In this document: positions 34,592 to 43,784 of the stretch, piece by piece
How positions within the stretch are numbered: position 1 is the first letter of the stretch
Layout: each line of letters opens with the position of its first letter
NCBI RefSeq assembly: GCF_010119195.1
Contig: NZ_WRXL01000002.1
Location: forward strand, 1-64,000
Length of the DNA stretch: 64,000 nt
Direction of reading: 5' to 3'
Origin: Haloarcula salina
GTDB lineage: Archaea > Halobacteriota > Halobacteria > Halobacteriales > Haloarculaceae
Made by a program: the position numbers and the translations under genes
The notes under the pieces: model-generated
What the model was told of the DNA's origin: nothing
The model's database searches: none
The model's input: the letters and a program-made list of their open reading frames with translations, nothing else

Positions 34592-37519
34592 TCAGTCGTC
34601 GGCGTCGACGCCGCGGACCTCGAAGCACGCACCGCCCTCGGCGCTCTCGGTCACCGCCACGTCCCAGTCGTGGGCCTCGGCGATCTCACGGACGATGGCG
34701 AGGCCGAAGCCCGTGCCCGACTCCGAGGTCGAGTAGCCGCTTTCGAACACCGCCTCCCGTTTCGACTCGGGGATTCCCGGGCCGTCGTCTTCGACGTAGA
34801 ACCCGGATTCGCCGTCCAGTTCGCCGACGGCCACCGTCACGTCGTCGCCGCCGTGAACCACGCTGTTGCGAAAGAGGTTCTCGAACAGCTGCTGGAGCCG
34901 GGTCGGGTCGGCCGTGATGGAACCGTCGACGGCGACTTCGAGGTGCGCGTCGTCCGTCTTGACGTTTCGCCACCCCTGCTCGACCGCGTCGGCCAGCGCG
35001 ACGGACGTGACGTCCGTGACGCCCTCTCCCTGCCGAGCCAGCGTCAGGAGGTCGTCGATCAGCTCCTGCATCCGGCGTAGCGAGCGCTCGATCGTCTCGT
35101 GATGCCCGTTCGGGGCGTCGTCCTGCGCGAGCTTCAGGCGGGCCTGCGCCACGTCGAGCGGGTTCCTGAGATCGTGGCTCACGATGCTGGCGAACTCCTC
35201 GAGGCGTTCGCGCTGTCGTTCGACGTGCTGCTTGTACTCGACGCGTTCCGTGATGTCGGTCGCGACGCCACAGATGCCGGTCACGGTCCCGTCCTCGTCG
35301 TAGATGGGGCTCTTGAGTGTGAGGAACATCCGGGAGCCGTCCGCGGTCGGCGCTTCCTCCTCGCGCTCGATCGGGTCGCCGGTCTCGATCACCGCCCGGT
35401 CGTCCGCCCGGATTCGCTGCGCGACCGATTCGGGGAACAGGTCCTCGTCGGTCTTCCCGATCACGTCGTCCATCCCGCCCGCGATGACCTCGCGGAACTG
35501 CTCGCTGATGACCTGATAGCGCCCGTCGAGGTCCTTGACGAACACGAGCGCGGGCGTCGTCTCGAGAACGCTCTGGAGCTGTCTGTTCGTCCGGGCGAGT
35601 TCCGCCTCGCGCTCGCGGCGCGCGGAGATGTCCCGTCCGATGGCGGCGACCCACTCGCCGACCTCCGGGTGCTCGACCCGGTCGACGACGAACTCGTAGG
35701 GGGCGGTCTCGCCGTCGCCGGTCGCCAGCGGCAGTTCCATCCTGGCGTCGCCGGTCCGGAACGCGTCCGCGACGGTCTCGCGGTCCTCCGGCCGGAAGAA
35801 CGCGACGCCGTCTATCGAGGAGAGGTCGGCGGGGTCACGGTCGGTCACGCGCTCCAGCGACTCGTTCCAGCGCCTGACCCGGCCGTTCTCGTCGAGCAGG
35901 AAGAACACGTCGTCGACGGCGTCGAGGATGTCGTCGGTGAACTCCTTGTACTGGCTGAGCGTCCGTTCTCGCTCCCTGAGCGCCTGCGTCGTCCGCTTCT
36001 GTTCGGTGATATCGAGCGTCGCCCCGCGGACGATGTCGTCTCGGTCGTCGGGCCGTTCCGAGATGACGCGGAGCCAGCGCTCGTTGCCCTCGCCGGTCTC
36101 GATCCGATACTCCTGGGTGAGCCCCTCGCCCTCGTCGATGAGCCGGTCGGTCTCGGCGACGACCCGCTCGTAGTCGTCCGGGTGGACGAAGCCGAGCACT
36201 TCGTCCGGCGTCATGGCGTCTTGGGGCGGGATCTCGAATATCTCGAAGAGCTGGTCCGTCCACGTCGCCTCGTACGGCGCTTCGGCGATGTCGAGTTCCC
36301 ACCCGCCCACGTCCGCGATTTCCTGGGTGTGTCTGAGGAGGTCCGTCTTGCGCTGAAGCTCCGCCTTCTGGGCCTTCTGGTCGGTGATGTCGACCATCGC
36401 GCCACGGCACTTGTAGCGATCGCCAACCGATTCGACGGGGACGCCGATGGAGCGCAGCCACCGCGTCTCGTCTGCAGCCGGTGCGATTCTGACCTCGATG
36501 TCGAACGGCTCACCGCGTTCCAGCAGGCGGGTGAGCGACGACTCGACGCGGTCGCGGTCCGCCGGGTGGACGATCTCCATCGCTCGGTCGACGGGCAGCT
36601 GTCCGCCGGGTTCGAGACCGTGCAATCGGTAGAAGCCGTCCGTCGGTCTGCCGACGCTGCCGCCCCCGTCGCTGGGATCGATCTCCCACCCGCCCACGGA
36701 CGCCAGTTCCTCCGTCTGTGCCAGCAGATTGCGGGTCCGCTCCAGTTCCTGCTCGCGCTCGACGCGCTCCGTCACGTTGCGGCCGGACACGACGAGCGAG
36801 ACGATCTCGTCGTTGTCGTCTCTGACGGGGCGGACGAACCCGTGCAGGCTGTAGTCGGCGTCCGACTCGGTGTGGTCGACATCGAACTCCACGTACTCCC
36901 CGTCGGCGGCGCGCGCGACCCACTCCCGAACGTCGGCCTCGCTGCCGGTCGGCCAGCACGGCGTGTTCCAGAGCGGGGTGCCGGTCACCTCGTCGCTCGA
37001 CACGCCGGCCATGTCGAGGGCGGTCTGATTGACCTGCCGGACCGTCCCGTCGGGATCGAGGACGGCGACGAGCGTCTGCGGGTCCTCGAAGACGGCTTCG
37101 AACCGCCGCTCGCTCCGCTCGCGCTCGCGTCGGGCGCGGCGTCGCTCGACGGCGTTCCGAACCCGGTTCGCCAGGATGGTGTACTGATCGGTGCCGCCGT
37201 CCTTCTGCAGGTACTCGGTGACCCCCACCGTGATGGCCTCGCTCGCCACCTCCTCGCTCCCCTTTCCGGTAAAGAGGATGAAGGGGAGGTCCGGGTGGTC
37301 CTCGCGGACCGAGCGGAAGAACTCGAGTCCGTCCCGGTCGGGCATGTCGTAGTCGCTGATGACGCAGTCGACGGGTGACTGCTCCAGTATCCGCAGCCCG
37401 TCTCCGGGAGTCGTCGCCGTCACGACCGAGAACTCACCGGCCGACTCCAGAAACGCGGCCGCTGTGTCCGCGAAATCCGGTGCGTCGTCGACGTGGAGGA
37501 CGCGTATCGGATCGGCCAT
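34592..37519 (-). CDS. Hybrid-type histidine kinase with receiver and five PAS domains
   Basis: This 975-residue signalling protein begins with a receiver domain (1-120, phospho-acceptor probably Asp56 in 'CVISDYDMPDRDG'). It is followed by five PAS domains (about 140-260, 275-390, 400-510, 520-640 and 645-765), a HisKA domain with His782 in 'IVSHDLRNPLD' and an HATPase domain at the C-terminus ('VEDDGPGIPES', 'GTGFGLAIVREIA'). No transmembrane helix is visible, so the ligand is cytosolic. The gene lies between cobY (57 bases) and cobD (50 bases) on the same strand. No separate response regulator is nearby. Signal and output are unknown. Confidence 0.92.
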   Translation of the reverse strand: MADPIRVLHVDDAPDFADTAAAFLESAGEFSVVTATTPGDGLRILEQSPVDCVISDYDMPDRDGLEFFRSVREDHPDLPFILFTGKGSEEVASEAITVGVTEYLQKDGGTDQYTILANRVRNAVERRRARRERERSERRFEAVFEDPQTLVAVLDPDGTVRQVNQTALDMAGVSSDEVTGTPLWNTPCWPTGSEADVREWVARAADGEYVEFDVDHTESDADYSLHGFVRPVRDDNDEIVSLVVSGRNVTERVEREQELERTRNLLAQTEELASVGGWEIDPSDGGGSVGRPTDGFYRLHGLEPGGQLPVDRAMEIVHPADRDRVESSLTRLLERGEPFDIEVRIAPAADETRWLRSIGVPVESVGDRYKCRGAMVDITDQKAQKAELQRKTDLLRHTQEIADVGGWELDIAEAPYEATWTDQLFEIFEIPPQDAMTPDEVLGFVHPDDYERVVAETDRLIDEGEGLTQEYRIETGEGNERWLRVISERPDDRDDIVRGATLDITEQKRTTQALRERERTLSQYKEFTDDILDAVDDVFFLLDENGRVRRWNESLERVTDRDPADLSSIDGVAFFRPEDRETVADAFRTGDARMELPLATGDGETAPYEFVVDRVEHPEVGEWVAAIGRDISARREREAELARTNRQLQSVLETTPALVFVKDLDGRYQVISEQFREVIAGGMDDVIGKTDEDLFPESVAQRIRADDRAVIETGDPIEREEEAPTADGSRMFLTLKSPIYDEDGTVTGICGVATDITERVEYKQHVERQRERLEEFASIVSHDLRNPLDVAQARLKLAQDDAPNGHHETIERSLRRMQELIDDLLTLARQGEGVTDVTSVALADAVEQGWRNVKTDDAHLEVAVDGSITADPTRLQQLFENLFRNSVVHGGDDVTVAVGELDGESGFYVEDDGPGIPESKREAVFESGYSTSESGTGFGLAIVREIAEAHDWDVAVTESAEGGACFEVRGVDADD

Positions 37520-37576
37520 TGGGAGACGTAGTTACTCGTCTGACATAATTGTTCGGCGCGCGCTCGGTGACTCCCC

Positions 37577-38131
37577 TCACAGCCACTGTTCGGCCACTCG
37601 ACCGTCGGCGAGCGTGTTGACGTTGACCGCCAGCCGTCGGTCGGGAACGACCGCTGCGTCGTCCGGGCCGTCGCCGACGACGTTGACGCCGGTCGGCGCG
37701 ACTTCACGGCCGTCGTCGACGAAGGTCGCGTCGTCGCTCACGCCGAGATCGCGCTTCAGCGCCGCCGGTACGAGCACCGTCAGCGACCCGTTCTCGTGGA
37801 CGTCCAGCACGCGGTCGAGTACCTCGCCGTCGAGCAGCGGGAGATCGGCGGCGACGGTCAGCACCGGCGTCGAGACGCGGTCGTCGTCCAGCGCCGCGCC
37901 GAGGTCTGCGACGTAGCCCTCGCCCGGCGTCTCGATGCAGGGCAGGTCGAGGTGCGCCGCCGTCTCGGGGGCGTTCGGCGAGACGACAGCGTAGATTCCC
38001 TCGAGGGAACTACGGCGAAGTGCCCTGACGACGCGGTCGACCATCGGGACGCCGCCGACGCGGAACAGGGGCTTCTCGGCGTCGCTGTCGAGTCGCGTCC
38101 CCCGACCGCCGCACATCACGAGAGCGTCCAC
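37577..38131 (-). CDS. cobY: GTP:adenosylcobinamide-phosphate guanylyltransferase (CobY)
   Basis: This 184-residue protein is the archaeal non-orthologous replacement of bacterial CobU. It has the nucleotidyltransferase signature 'ALVMCGGRGTRL', 'EKPLFRVGGVPMVDRVVRAL' and 'LTVAADLPLLDGE', and ends with 'LAVNVNTLADGRVAEQ'. The start is a GTG, since no ATG precedes the P-loop-like region; it overlaps the cobS stop by 16 bases. It activates AdoCbi-phosphate to AdoCbi-GDP for CobS. Confidence 0.9.
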   Translation of the reverse strand: MDALVMCGGRGTRLDSDAEKPLFRVGGVPMVDRVVRALRRSSLEGIYAVVSPNAPETAAHLDLPCIETPGEGYVADLGAALDDDRVSTPVLTVAADLPLLDGEVLDRVLDVHENGSLTVLVPAALKRDLGVSDDATFVDDGREVAPTGVNVVGDGPDDAAVVPDRRLAVNVNTLADGRVAEQWL

Positions 38132-38919
38132 GCGAGCACCTCCCGGAACCCGGTCGAGAGGGGTCCCCAGCCACCGAGGACCGACCACGCGGCGACGCCG
38201 ACGTGGAGCGCCGCGGCGCGCGCGAGTTCGTTCGCCGCGCCGAAGGCGTCGCCGCCCACGCCGTCGAGCCGCCGGTTCGCCCACCGCGAGACGAGCAGCG
38301 CCAGCGCCGGTCCCGAGAGGACCGCGAGCGCGGTCGCGGGGACGGCGAGCGCGGCGGCCGGGAGCGCGGCGACCAGCGGCGCGAGGAGGTGTCGCGGTCG
38401 CTTCCCGTCGAGGACCGTCGACCCGAACCCCTCGTGGCTCGGCCGCCCGACGCAGGCGAGCGTGGCCATCGACAGTTTCGCGCCGACTTCGGCGGCGACG
38501 ACGAGCGCGACGGCGACGAGCGGCGGGAGCCCGGCGACGGCGAGTGCGCCGAGGGCGAGCGCCAGGAGGACGGTTCCGAGCGCGAGGACGGCCCCGACGC
38601 CGACGGTGGTGTCCCGCATCACGGCCCGCCGCTCGTCGGGGTCGCCGTGGACGACGGCGGCGTCGCCGAGGTCGGCGAGGCCGTCGGCGTGGTTGACGCC
38701 GGCGATCAGGACGACCGCTGTCAGGTACGCCGCGGCGACGACCGGGGCGGGGAGCGCGTCCGCCGCGAGAACGGGGACGGCGACGAGGACGCCGACGACG
38801 TAGCCGGCCAGCGGGAACGCCGCGGGGGTCGCGACGAAGGCCTCCCAGGCGGCCTCGGTGTGCCCGACCGGGAGCCGCGAGAGGAAGCCGAGCGCGCCGC
38901 GGACGGCGGTCAGGACCAC
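38116..38919 (-). CDS. cobS: Cobalamin 5'-phosphate synthase (CobS)
   Basis: This 267-residue integral membrane enzyme joins AdoCbi-GDP with alpha-ribazole phosphate. It starts at a GTG giving VVLTAVRGALGFLSRLPVGH, a typical CobS N-terminus. The family site 'NHADGLADLGDAAVVHG' is present, followed by several hydrophobic helices. It overlaps cbiB by ten bases upstream and cobY downstream. The last hydrophobic segment ends with 'LARAAALHVGVAAWS'. Confidence 0.92.
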   Translation of the reverse strand: MVLTAVRGALGFLSRLPVGHTEAAWEAFVATPAAFPLAGYVVGVLVAVPVLAADALPAPVVAAAYLTAVVLIAGVNHADGLADLGDAAVVHGDPDERRAVMRDTTVGVGAVLALGTVLLALALGALAVAGLPPLVAVALVVAAEVGAKLSMATLACVGRPSHEGFGSTVLDGKRPRHLLAPLVAALPAAALAVPATALAVLSGPALALLVSRWANRRLDGVGGDAFGAANELARAAALHVGVAAWSVLGGWGPLSTGFREVLAWTLS

Positions 38920-39878
38920 GCGAGCACCCCCGCGCCAGCGAGCAGATACGCGAGCAGGCCGGCGACGCCGACGCGCGTGATCCCTCGACGGGCCGCCGCC
39001 CCGCTCGGGAGGTCGGAAGCGGGATTCAGGACGTACGTACCGGGCTTTTCGAGGCGGACCCCGAGCGCCGCGGCGGTCGTCCCCATCGGCCAGCCGGAGT
39101 TCGGCGAGGGGACGGCGTCCAGCCACTCGCGGGCGCGCGCCAGCGACGACGGCGAGGCGAACGCGACGGCCAGCAAGAGCGCGCTCGCCCGTGCCGGCAG
39201 CCACATCGCCGCGTCGTCGAGCCGCGCGGCCGGCGTCCCGACGCGCTTCGAGCGGTAGCCGAGCATCGAGTCCATCGTGTTGACGGTCTTGACCCACGCC
39301 GCCGCGCCAGCGGCGACGGGGAGCGCCGGCAGGCCGACGCCGCCCGCGAGCAGGCCGCCGAGGACGAACGCCCCAAGCGACGCGACCAGCCCGTCGGCGA
39401 GGTTCTCGGCGGCGCTCTCGACGGCGGCGCTCCGGACCTGCCCCGCCGAGAGGGCGCTGGCGTCCCGGCCGGCGAGGGCGAGCAGGCCGTCTCGCGCCGC
39501 GGGGAGGTCGGCGTCGGAAGCGTCGACGACGCGGCCGGCCGCGGCGAGGAGTTCCCGGAGGCTGGTCGTCAGGAACAGCGCGAGACCGGCCGTGGAGACA
39601 CCGGCGATAGTCGACACCGAGGACGCGGTTGCGACCAAAATACCTACGAACGAACCAAACGCGAGCGGGAGCGAAACGGCCGCGACCGCGCCGACGAGGA
39701 GCGGCCGGTCCCACTGCCGGTCGAGCGGCGCGACGACCCGGCCGAGCCACGCGACGGGATGGAACCGGTTCGAGGGCTCGCCGACCGCCAGTTCGAGCGC
39801 GGCGGCGACGGCGACGGCCGCGAGCGCCGCGAGCCCGTTGCCGGCCAGACCGTCGATGGCGCGTAGCGCGGTCAGCAC
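38910..39878 (-). CDS. cbiB: Adenosylcobinamide-phosphate synthase (CbiB)
   Basis: This 322-residue membrane protein joins aminopropanol phosphate to adenosylcobyric acid. It has the CbiB blocks 'FHPVAWLGRVVAPLDR', 'SAAVESAAENLADGL', 'VKTVNTMDSMLGY' and 'PSPNSGWPMG', and several transmembrane helices. The GTG start gives VLTALRAIDGL. The gene overlaps the HAD phosphatase by seven bases and cobS by ten. It belongs to a tightly packed operon. Confidence 0.92.
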   Translation of the reverse strand: MLTALRAIDGLAGNGLAALAAVAVAAALELAVGEPSNRFHPVAWLGRVVAPLDRQWDRPLLVGAVAAVSLPLAFGSFVGILVATASSVSTIAGVSTAGLALFLTTSLRELLAAAGRVVDASDADLPAARDGLLALAGRDASALSAGQVRSAAVESAAENLADGLVASLGAFVLGGLLAGGVGLPALPVAAGAAAWVKTVNTMDSMLGYRSKRVGTPAARLDDAAMWLPARASALLLAVAFASPSSLARAREWLDAVPSPNSGWPMGTTAAALGVRLEKPGTYVLNPASDLPSGAAARRGITRVGVAGLLAYLLAGAGVLAWS

Positions 39879-40510
39879 AGCCGTCCCTCCCGGATGGCGG
39901 CGGCGAGGTCGGGGAGCGGCCGGTCGTCGAGGAGGACCGACCGCGCGCCGGCCCGCCCGGCCCCGCCGTCGGTCCGGGCGTCGTCGCCGACGTGGACGAG
40001 GGCCGCGAGCGGGACGCCGAGCGCGTCGGCGGTCGCCTCGAAGATTTCGGCGTGGGGCTTTCGCCAGCCGCAGTCGACGCTCGTGACGACGGCGTCGAAG
40101 TCCCGGCCGGCGGCTCCTTCGAGGCCGGCGCGGGAGAGCGTGCGTTCGACCAGTCCCGGCACGGAGCAGTTCGAGCAGACGCCGATCGGGCCGCGGTCCG
40201 CCGCGGCGCTGAGCGCGTCGACGGCCCCGTCGCGCACCGTCACCGGGCTGTCGAAGGCCGCGAGGACGGCCTCGCGTGCGGTCGCCTCGGACACGTCGAC
40301 GCCGCGATTCGCGAGCGCCAGGCGGACGTGCTCGTCGAGCGGGGCCTCGCGGCCGCGCTCGTAGTCGCGGTGCGACGAGCGGTAGGCGGTCTCCCAGTCG
40401 TCGGGGACGCGGATCGATCGGTCGGCGAGCGCGTCCGCGACGGCGTCCCACGGGGCGGCCGGCCGGTCGGCCGTGACGAGCGTCCCGAACAGGTCGAACG
40501 AGAGTGCCAC
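39872..40510 (-). CDS. HAD-superfamily phosphatase of the cobalamin cluster
   Basis: This 212-residue protein starts at a GTG and has the HAD motifs I 'SFDLFGTLV' (Asp8-like), II 'GVCSNCS', III 'WRKPHAEIFE' and IV 'VHVGDDARTDGG'. Its cap domain spans about 15-85. It is the first gene of the cobalamin operon and overlaps cbiB. Such a phosphatase could act on alpha-ribazole phosphate or cobalamin phosphate, the last step of the loop, but this is inference from position. The divergent aIF5A gene starts 123 bases away. Confidence 0.85.
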   Translation of the reverse strand: MALSFDLFGTLVTADRPAAPWDAVADALADRSIRVPDDWETAYRSSHRDYERGREAPLDEHVRLALANRGVDVSEATAREAVLAAFDSPVTVRDGAVDALSAAADRGPIGVCSNCSVPGLVERTLSRAGLEGAAGRDFDAVVTSVDCGWRKPHAEIFEATADALGVPLAALVHVGDDARTDGGAGRAGARSVLLDDRPLPDLAAAIREGRLC

Positions 40511-40603
40511 ACTCCCGTGGTTACTGCAAGCGCACTTGAACTGTGCGGTGGTCGGCCGCTCGCCGACGCGGCCGCCGAACCGGGCTTGCGCCATTCCAAA
40601 CCG

Positions 40604-40609
40604 TTTATA
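40604..40609 (+). promoter_or_regulatory. TATA box of the aIF5A gene
   Basis: TTTATA lies about 28 bases before the ATG at 40634, the standard archaeal spacing for a leaderless transcript. No regulator site is evident. Confidence 0.6.
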
Positions 40610-40633
40610 CCGAAACAGGGGTAATCCGGCGGT

Positions 40634-41014
40634 ATGGCAAGAGAGCAGACCGAAGTTCGAGAGCTCGACGAGGGCAGCTACGTCATGATCGACGACACGC
40701 CGTGTAAGATCAACTCCTACAGCACGGCCAAGCCGGGCAAGCACGGCAGCGCCAAGGCCCGAATCGACGCCAAGGGCGTCTTCGACGAGAAGAAGCGCTC
40801 GCTGTCCCAGCCGGTCGACGCGAAGGTCTGGGTCCCGATCATCAACCGGAAGCAGGGCCAGGTCGTCTCGACCGACGGCAACGACGCCCAGGTCATGGAC
40901 CTCGACACCTACGACACGTTCACGATGCGCGTCCCCGAGGACATCGACCTCCAGCCCGACGACGAGATCGAGTACCTCCAGTACGAAGAGCAGCGCAAGA
41001 TCACGCGCTCGTAA
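40634..41014 (+). CDS. eif5a: Translation factor aIF5A
   Basis: This 126-residue protein is the archaeal homologue of eIF5A and helps peptide-bond formation at stalling sequences. It has two SH3/OB-type beta-barrels. The hypusine site is Lys36 in '[11 protein letters not shown]', between 'INSYSTAK' and the following strands. The gene is followed two bases after the stop by the agmatinase-like gene. The deoxyhypusine synthase gene lies 6 kb away on the same strand. The start is the ATG following TTTATA. Confidence 0.97.
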   Translation: MAREQTEVRELDEGSYVMIDDTPCKINSYSTAKPGKHGSAKARIDAKGVFDEKKRSLSQPVDAKVWVPIINRKQGQVVSTDGNDAQVMDLDTYDTFTMRVPEDIDLQPDDEIEYLQYEEQRKITRS

Positions 41015-41016
41015 CG

Positions 41017-41820
41017 ATGTTTCCCGGTGCGGGGGCCGAGCGCGAGGCGGCCGACTACGCCGTCGTCGGCGCGCCTCTCGACGCCTCGACCTCGTTTCGC
41101 CCCGGCGCGCGCTTCGGTCCGCGCCGCGTGCGCCAGTTCGCCCAGGGGTTCGACGACTACGACCGCCGCACCGACCGCCACTTCACCGCCTGTTCCGTCC
41201 ACGACCACGGCGACATCGGCCCCACGGCCGACACCGCCGAGTACCTCACCTACCTCGAGGGGACCCTCTCAGACTACGACGCCGAGGGGACCGTCCCGCT
41301 CCTCGTCGGCGGCGAGCACACCGTCTCCGTCGCCGGCGTCCGCGCGCTCGACCCGGACGTGTTCGTCTGTCTCGACGCCCACCTCGACCTGCGGGAGTCC
41401 TACGCCGGCGACGAGTACTCCCACGCGACGGTGACGCGTCACGCGCTCGCGGTTGCCGACGAGGCCGTCGTCGTCGGCGCGCGCACCGGTTCCGAGGCCG
41501 AGTGGGACCGGGCGAGCGACGACGACGTGACCGTCGTCCCGCCCGAAGACGCGGCCGACTGGACGCCAGACTTCGACGGCGAGGACGTGTACCTCTCGGT
41601 CGACATCGACGCCGCCGACCCGGGCTTCGCGCCCGGCACCGGGACGCCGGAGCCGTTCGGCCTCGCTCCCCGAGAGATGCACGAGGCCGTCCGGGCGGTC
41701 GCCCCCCAGTGCGTCGGCTTCGACGTGGTCGAGGTCAACGACCGCGACGACGGCCAGGCCGGGACGCTGGCCGCGAAACTCCTGCGGGCGTTCGTGTTCG
41801 CCCACGCGGCCGCCGAGTGA
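41017..41820 (+). CDS. speB: Agmatinase-like hydrolase
   Basis: This 267-residue ureohydrolase has the binuclear Mn2+ ligands: 'VGGEHTVS' (His), 'CLDAHLDLRE' (Asp, His, Asp), and 'SVDIDAADPGFAPGTGTP' (Asp, Asp). It removes urea from an agmatine-type substrate. In haloarchaea this enzyme neighbours aIF5A, and studies in Haloferax link it to the hypusine pathway, where an agmatine-derived side chain is trimmed on aIF5A. The context here is the same. It is translationally close to aIF5A (two bases). Confidence 0.92.
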   Translation: MFPGAGAEREAADYAVVGAPLDASTSFRPGARFGPRRVRQFAQGFDDYDRRTDRHFTACSVHDHGDIGPTADTAEYLTYLEGTLSDYDAEGTVPLLVGGEHTVSVAGVRALDPDVFVCLDAHLDLRESYAGDEYSHATVTRHALAVADEAVVVGARTGSEAEWDRASDDDVTVVPPEDAADWTPDFDGEDVYLSVDIDAADPGFAPGTGTPEPFGLAPREMHEAVRAVAPQCVGFDVVEVNDRDDGQAGTLAAKLLRAFVFAHAAAE

Positions 41821-41923
41821 CGGGGGGCAAGAGGGCGAGAGCCGACGGCGGCGACCCGTCCGGCCGGGCGACGGCCGACCCGCTCGGACGCCGGCCGTCC
41901 GAACCGCGGGCCGCGGTGTACTG

Positions 41924-42919
41924 ATGAGGCTCCGGGCAGACGGTCCGCCTATGCGAACGGATGTCCTCCCGGACGACCGCCCGCTGTCGCCCGACGACTG
42001 GCCCGATCCGGCCGAGCAGCGCTACGCGGAGCGACAGGCCCGCCTCGCCGACCGGTACGACGTGGACGCGGAGTCGCGCGTCCTCCACACCGACGCGGCG
42101 GGCCGGATTCACTACCTCGCCGCTGGCGAGCCCGACGGCGAACCGGTCCTGTTGCTCCACGGCGTCAGCCTGCCGGCGGCGACGTGGCTCCCCTTGCTCC
42201 CGCATCTCACCGACGAATACCGCGTGTACGCCCCCGACAGGCCGGGGCTCGGGCTCTCGGCCGCACCGAGCTACCGGGACCGCGATCTCCGGTCGTTCCT
42301 GGTGACGTACCTGCTGGACCTGCTCGACGACCGCGGCGTCGATAGCCCGCACGTGGTCGGCAACTCCCACGGCGGCCTCCAGGCGTTCCTGCTCGCACTC
42401 GACCACGACCGCGTGGACAGGCTGGCGCTGGTCGGCGCGCCGGGCGGCGTCTCGCGGGACCTCCCGCTGCTCTTTCGCCTGCTGACGGTGCGCGGCGTCA
42501 ACCGCGCCCTGTTCTGGCTGCTGAGCCGCGGCGACCCGGTCGAGAACGCGCGCCAGTCGATGGCGCGGGTGAACGTCGTCGACGACGGGGCGCTCCCCGA
42601 GGCGTTCTACGAACTGCTGGCCGCGGGCGCACGGCTCCCGGGCCGCGAGGCGAGCCAGCGCTCGCTGGCGACCGCGCAGGGCTCGTTCGGCCGCGCGCAC
42701 CCGCTGTTCGACCTCCGCGACGAACTGTACGGTCTCGACCGTCCGACGCGATTCGTCTGGGGGACCGAGGACTCGTTCTGGCCGCCGGCCGTGGGCCGTC
42801 AGGTCGCCGAGCGGATGCCTGACGCCGGCTTCCACGAGCTACCTGGCCACGGCCACACCCCGTGGCTGGAACCGGGCGACGAGGCCGCGGCGCTCGTCCG
42901 ACTGTTCCTCGACGAGTGA
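41924..42919 (+). CDS. Alpha/beta hydrolase
   Basis: This 331-residue protein has the fold with 'VLLLHGVSLPAATWLPL', 'APDRPGLGLS', a nucleophile elbow 'VVGNSHGGLQAF' (Ser in GNSHGG), an acid in 'VWGTEDSFWPPA', and His in 'LPGHGHTPWLE'. It is probably an esterase or lactonase. The frame begins with ATG at 41924, but an in-frame ATG at 41951 (MRTDVLPD) is equally possible. No specific substrate is suggested by the neighbours. Confidence 0.87.
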   Translation: MRLRADGPPMRTDVLPDDRPLSPDDWPDPAEQRYAERQARLADRYDVDAESRVLHTDAAGRIHYLAAGEPDGEPVLLLHGVSLPAATWLPLLPHLTDEYRVYAPDRPGLGLSAAPSYRDRDLRSFLVTYLLDLLDDRGVDSPHVVGNSHGGLQAFLLALDHDRVDRLALVGAPGGVSRDLPLLFRLLTVRGVNRALFWLLSRGDPVENARQSMARVNVVDDGALPEAFYELLAAGARLPGREASQRSLATAQGSFGRAHPLFDLRDELYGLDRPTRFVWGTEDSFWPPAVGRQVAERMPDAGFHELPGHGHTPWLEPGDEAAALVRLFLDE

Positions 42920-43004
42920 GTGCGTATTCAAACGAATACAGCGCATACGACCACCGTTCGGCGAGCGGGAGGCCTATTACGACGCGGATGTGTACCTCCT
43001 GCGC

Positions 43005-43730
43005 ATGGAGCAGCTATCCTCGTGTTACTTCTGTGGCGGGGCACTCGACGCCTCGCTGGCCGAGTATCCGATCGTCCCGAAGTCCCTCCGGCCCGACGCC
43101 GAGACGCAGGGCACCGTCGTCCTGTGTTCGACCTGTCGCCAGAAGCTCGCGGCCATCGTCGAGCCGGTGGTCGAGGCGGCCAAGGCGAGCGACGGTGAAC
43201 GCGAGAGCGCCGCTCTCGACGATTCGGAGCGCGGGCTCGCGGACGAACCCGAGTCCGAGTCGCCGCCTGACGACGGCATCGTCGATCCGGCCTCCGACGG
43301 GACGCTCCTCGGCGGCGCGAACGGGGGCTCGCCTGGGACGGACGCCGACGCGACCGCGGCCGACCCGGATGCGGGAACCGGGACCGCGACAGACGCGACG
43401 GCGTCGGACGCCGCCGAGAACGACACTGAGTCGACGGCCGAGACCGCGACGGAGTCGGAGACGGGTGACGCGACGGTCTCCGGCGAGACGGACGCGGACT
43501 CGGAAGCCCAGTCGACGGCCGATCGGGAGCCGTCGCTCACGAAGCTGGAGTACAACAAGGTGATGCGCCTGCTCCAGAACCGGGAGCTGCCGGTCGACCG
43601 GGCCGAGATCCGCGAGGTAGCCGTCAACGCATACGACATCGAGCCCGAGCAGTTCGACGCCGTCATCGACGCCGCCGTGGAGCGCGACCTCCTCGGCCAG
43701 TCGAACGGCCGCCTGGTCGAGGCCGAATGA
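43005..43730 (+). CDS. Zinc-ribbon protein with acidic linker
   Basis: This 241-residue protein has an N-terminal Cys-x2-Cys pair ('SCYFCGG', about 7-11) and a second ('LCSTCRQKL', about 41-49), so a small zinc domain is likely. A long Ala/Asp/Glu/Thr-rich linker (about 60-180) follows, then a C-terminal helical domain ('KLEYNKVMRLLQNRELPVDRAEI'-type segments). It is not a recognised family with function. The ATG (MEQLSSC) is chosen over an earlier one because the earlier part is unlike a protein. Confidence 0.6.
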   Translation: MEQLSSCYFCGGALDASLAEYPIVPKSLRPDAETQGTVVLCSTCRQKLAAIVEPVVEAAKASDGERESAALDDSERGLADEPESESPPDDGIVDPASDGTLLGGANGGSPGTDADATAADPDAGTGTATDATASDAAENDTESTAETATESETGDATVSGETDADSEAQSTADREPSLTKLEYNKVMRLLQNRELPVDRAEIREVAVNAYDIEPEQFDAVIDAAVERDLLGQSNGRLVEAE

Positions 43731-43784
43731 GGTCGGGCCAGCGGTAGAGAAAGACATACCACCGCCCCTCGCAAAGCACGGGCC

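Noticed and set aside
35099-37378. 759-residue plus-strand ORF opposite the histidine kinase
   Set aside because: The composition and lack of motifs indicate an antisense shadow of a verified multi-domain kinase.
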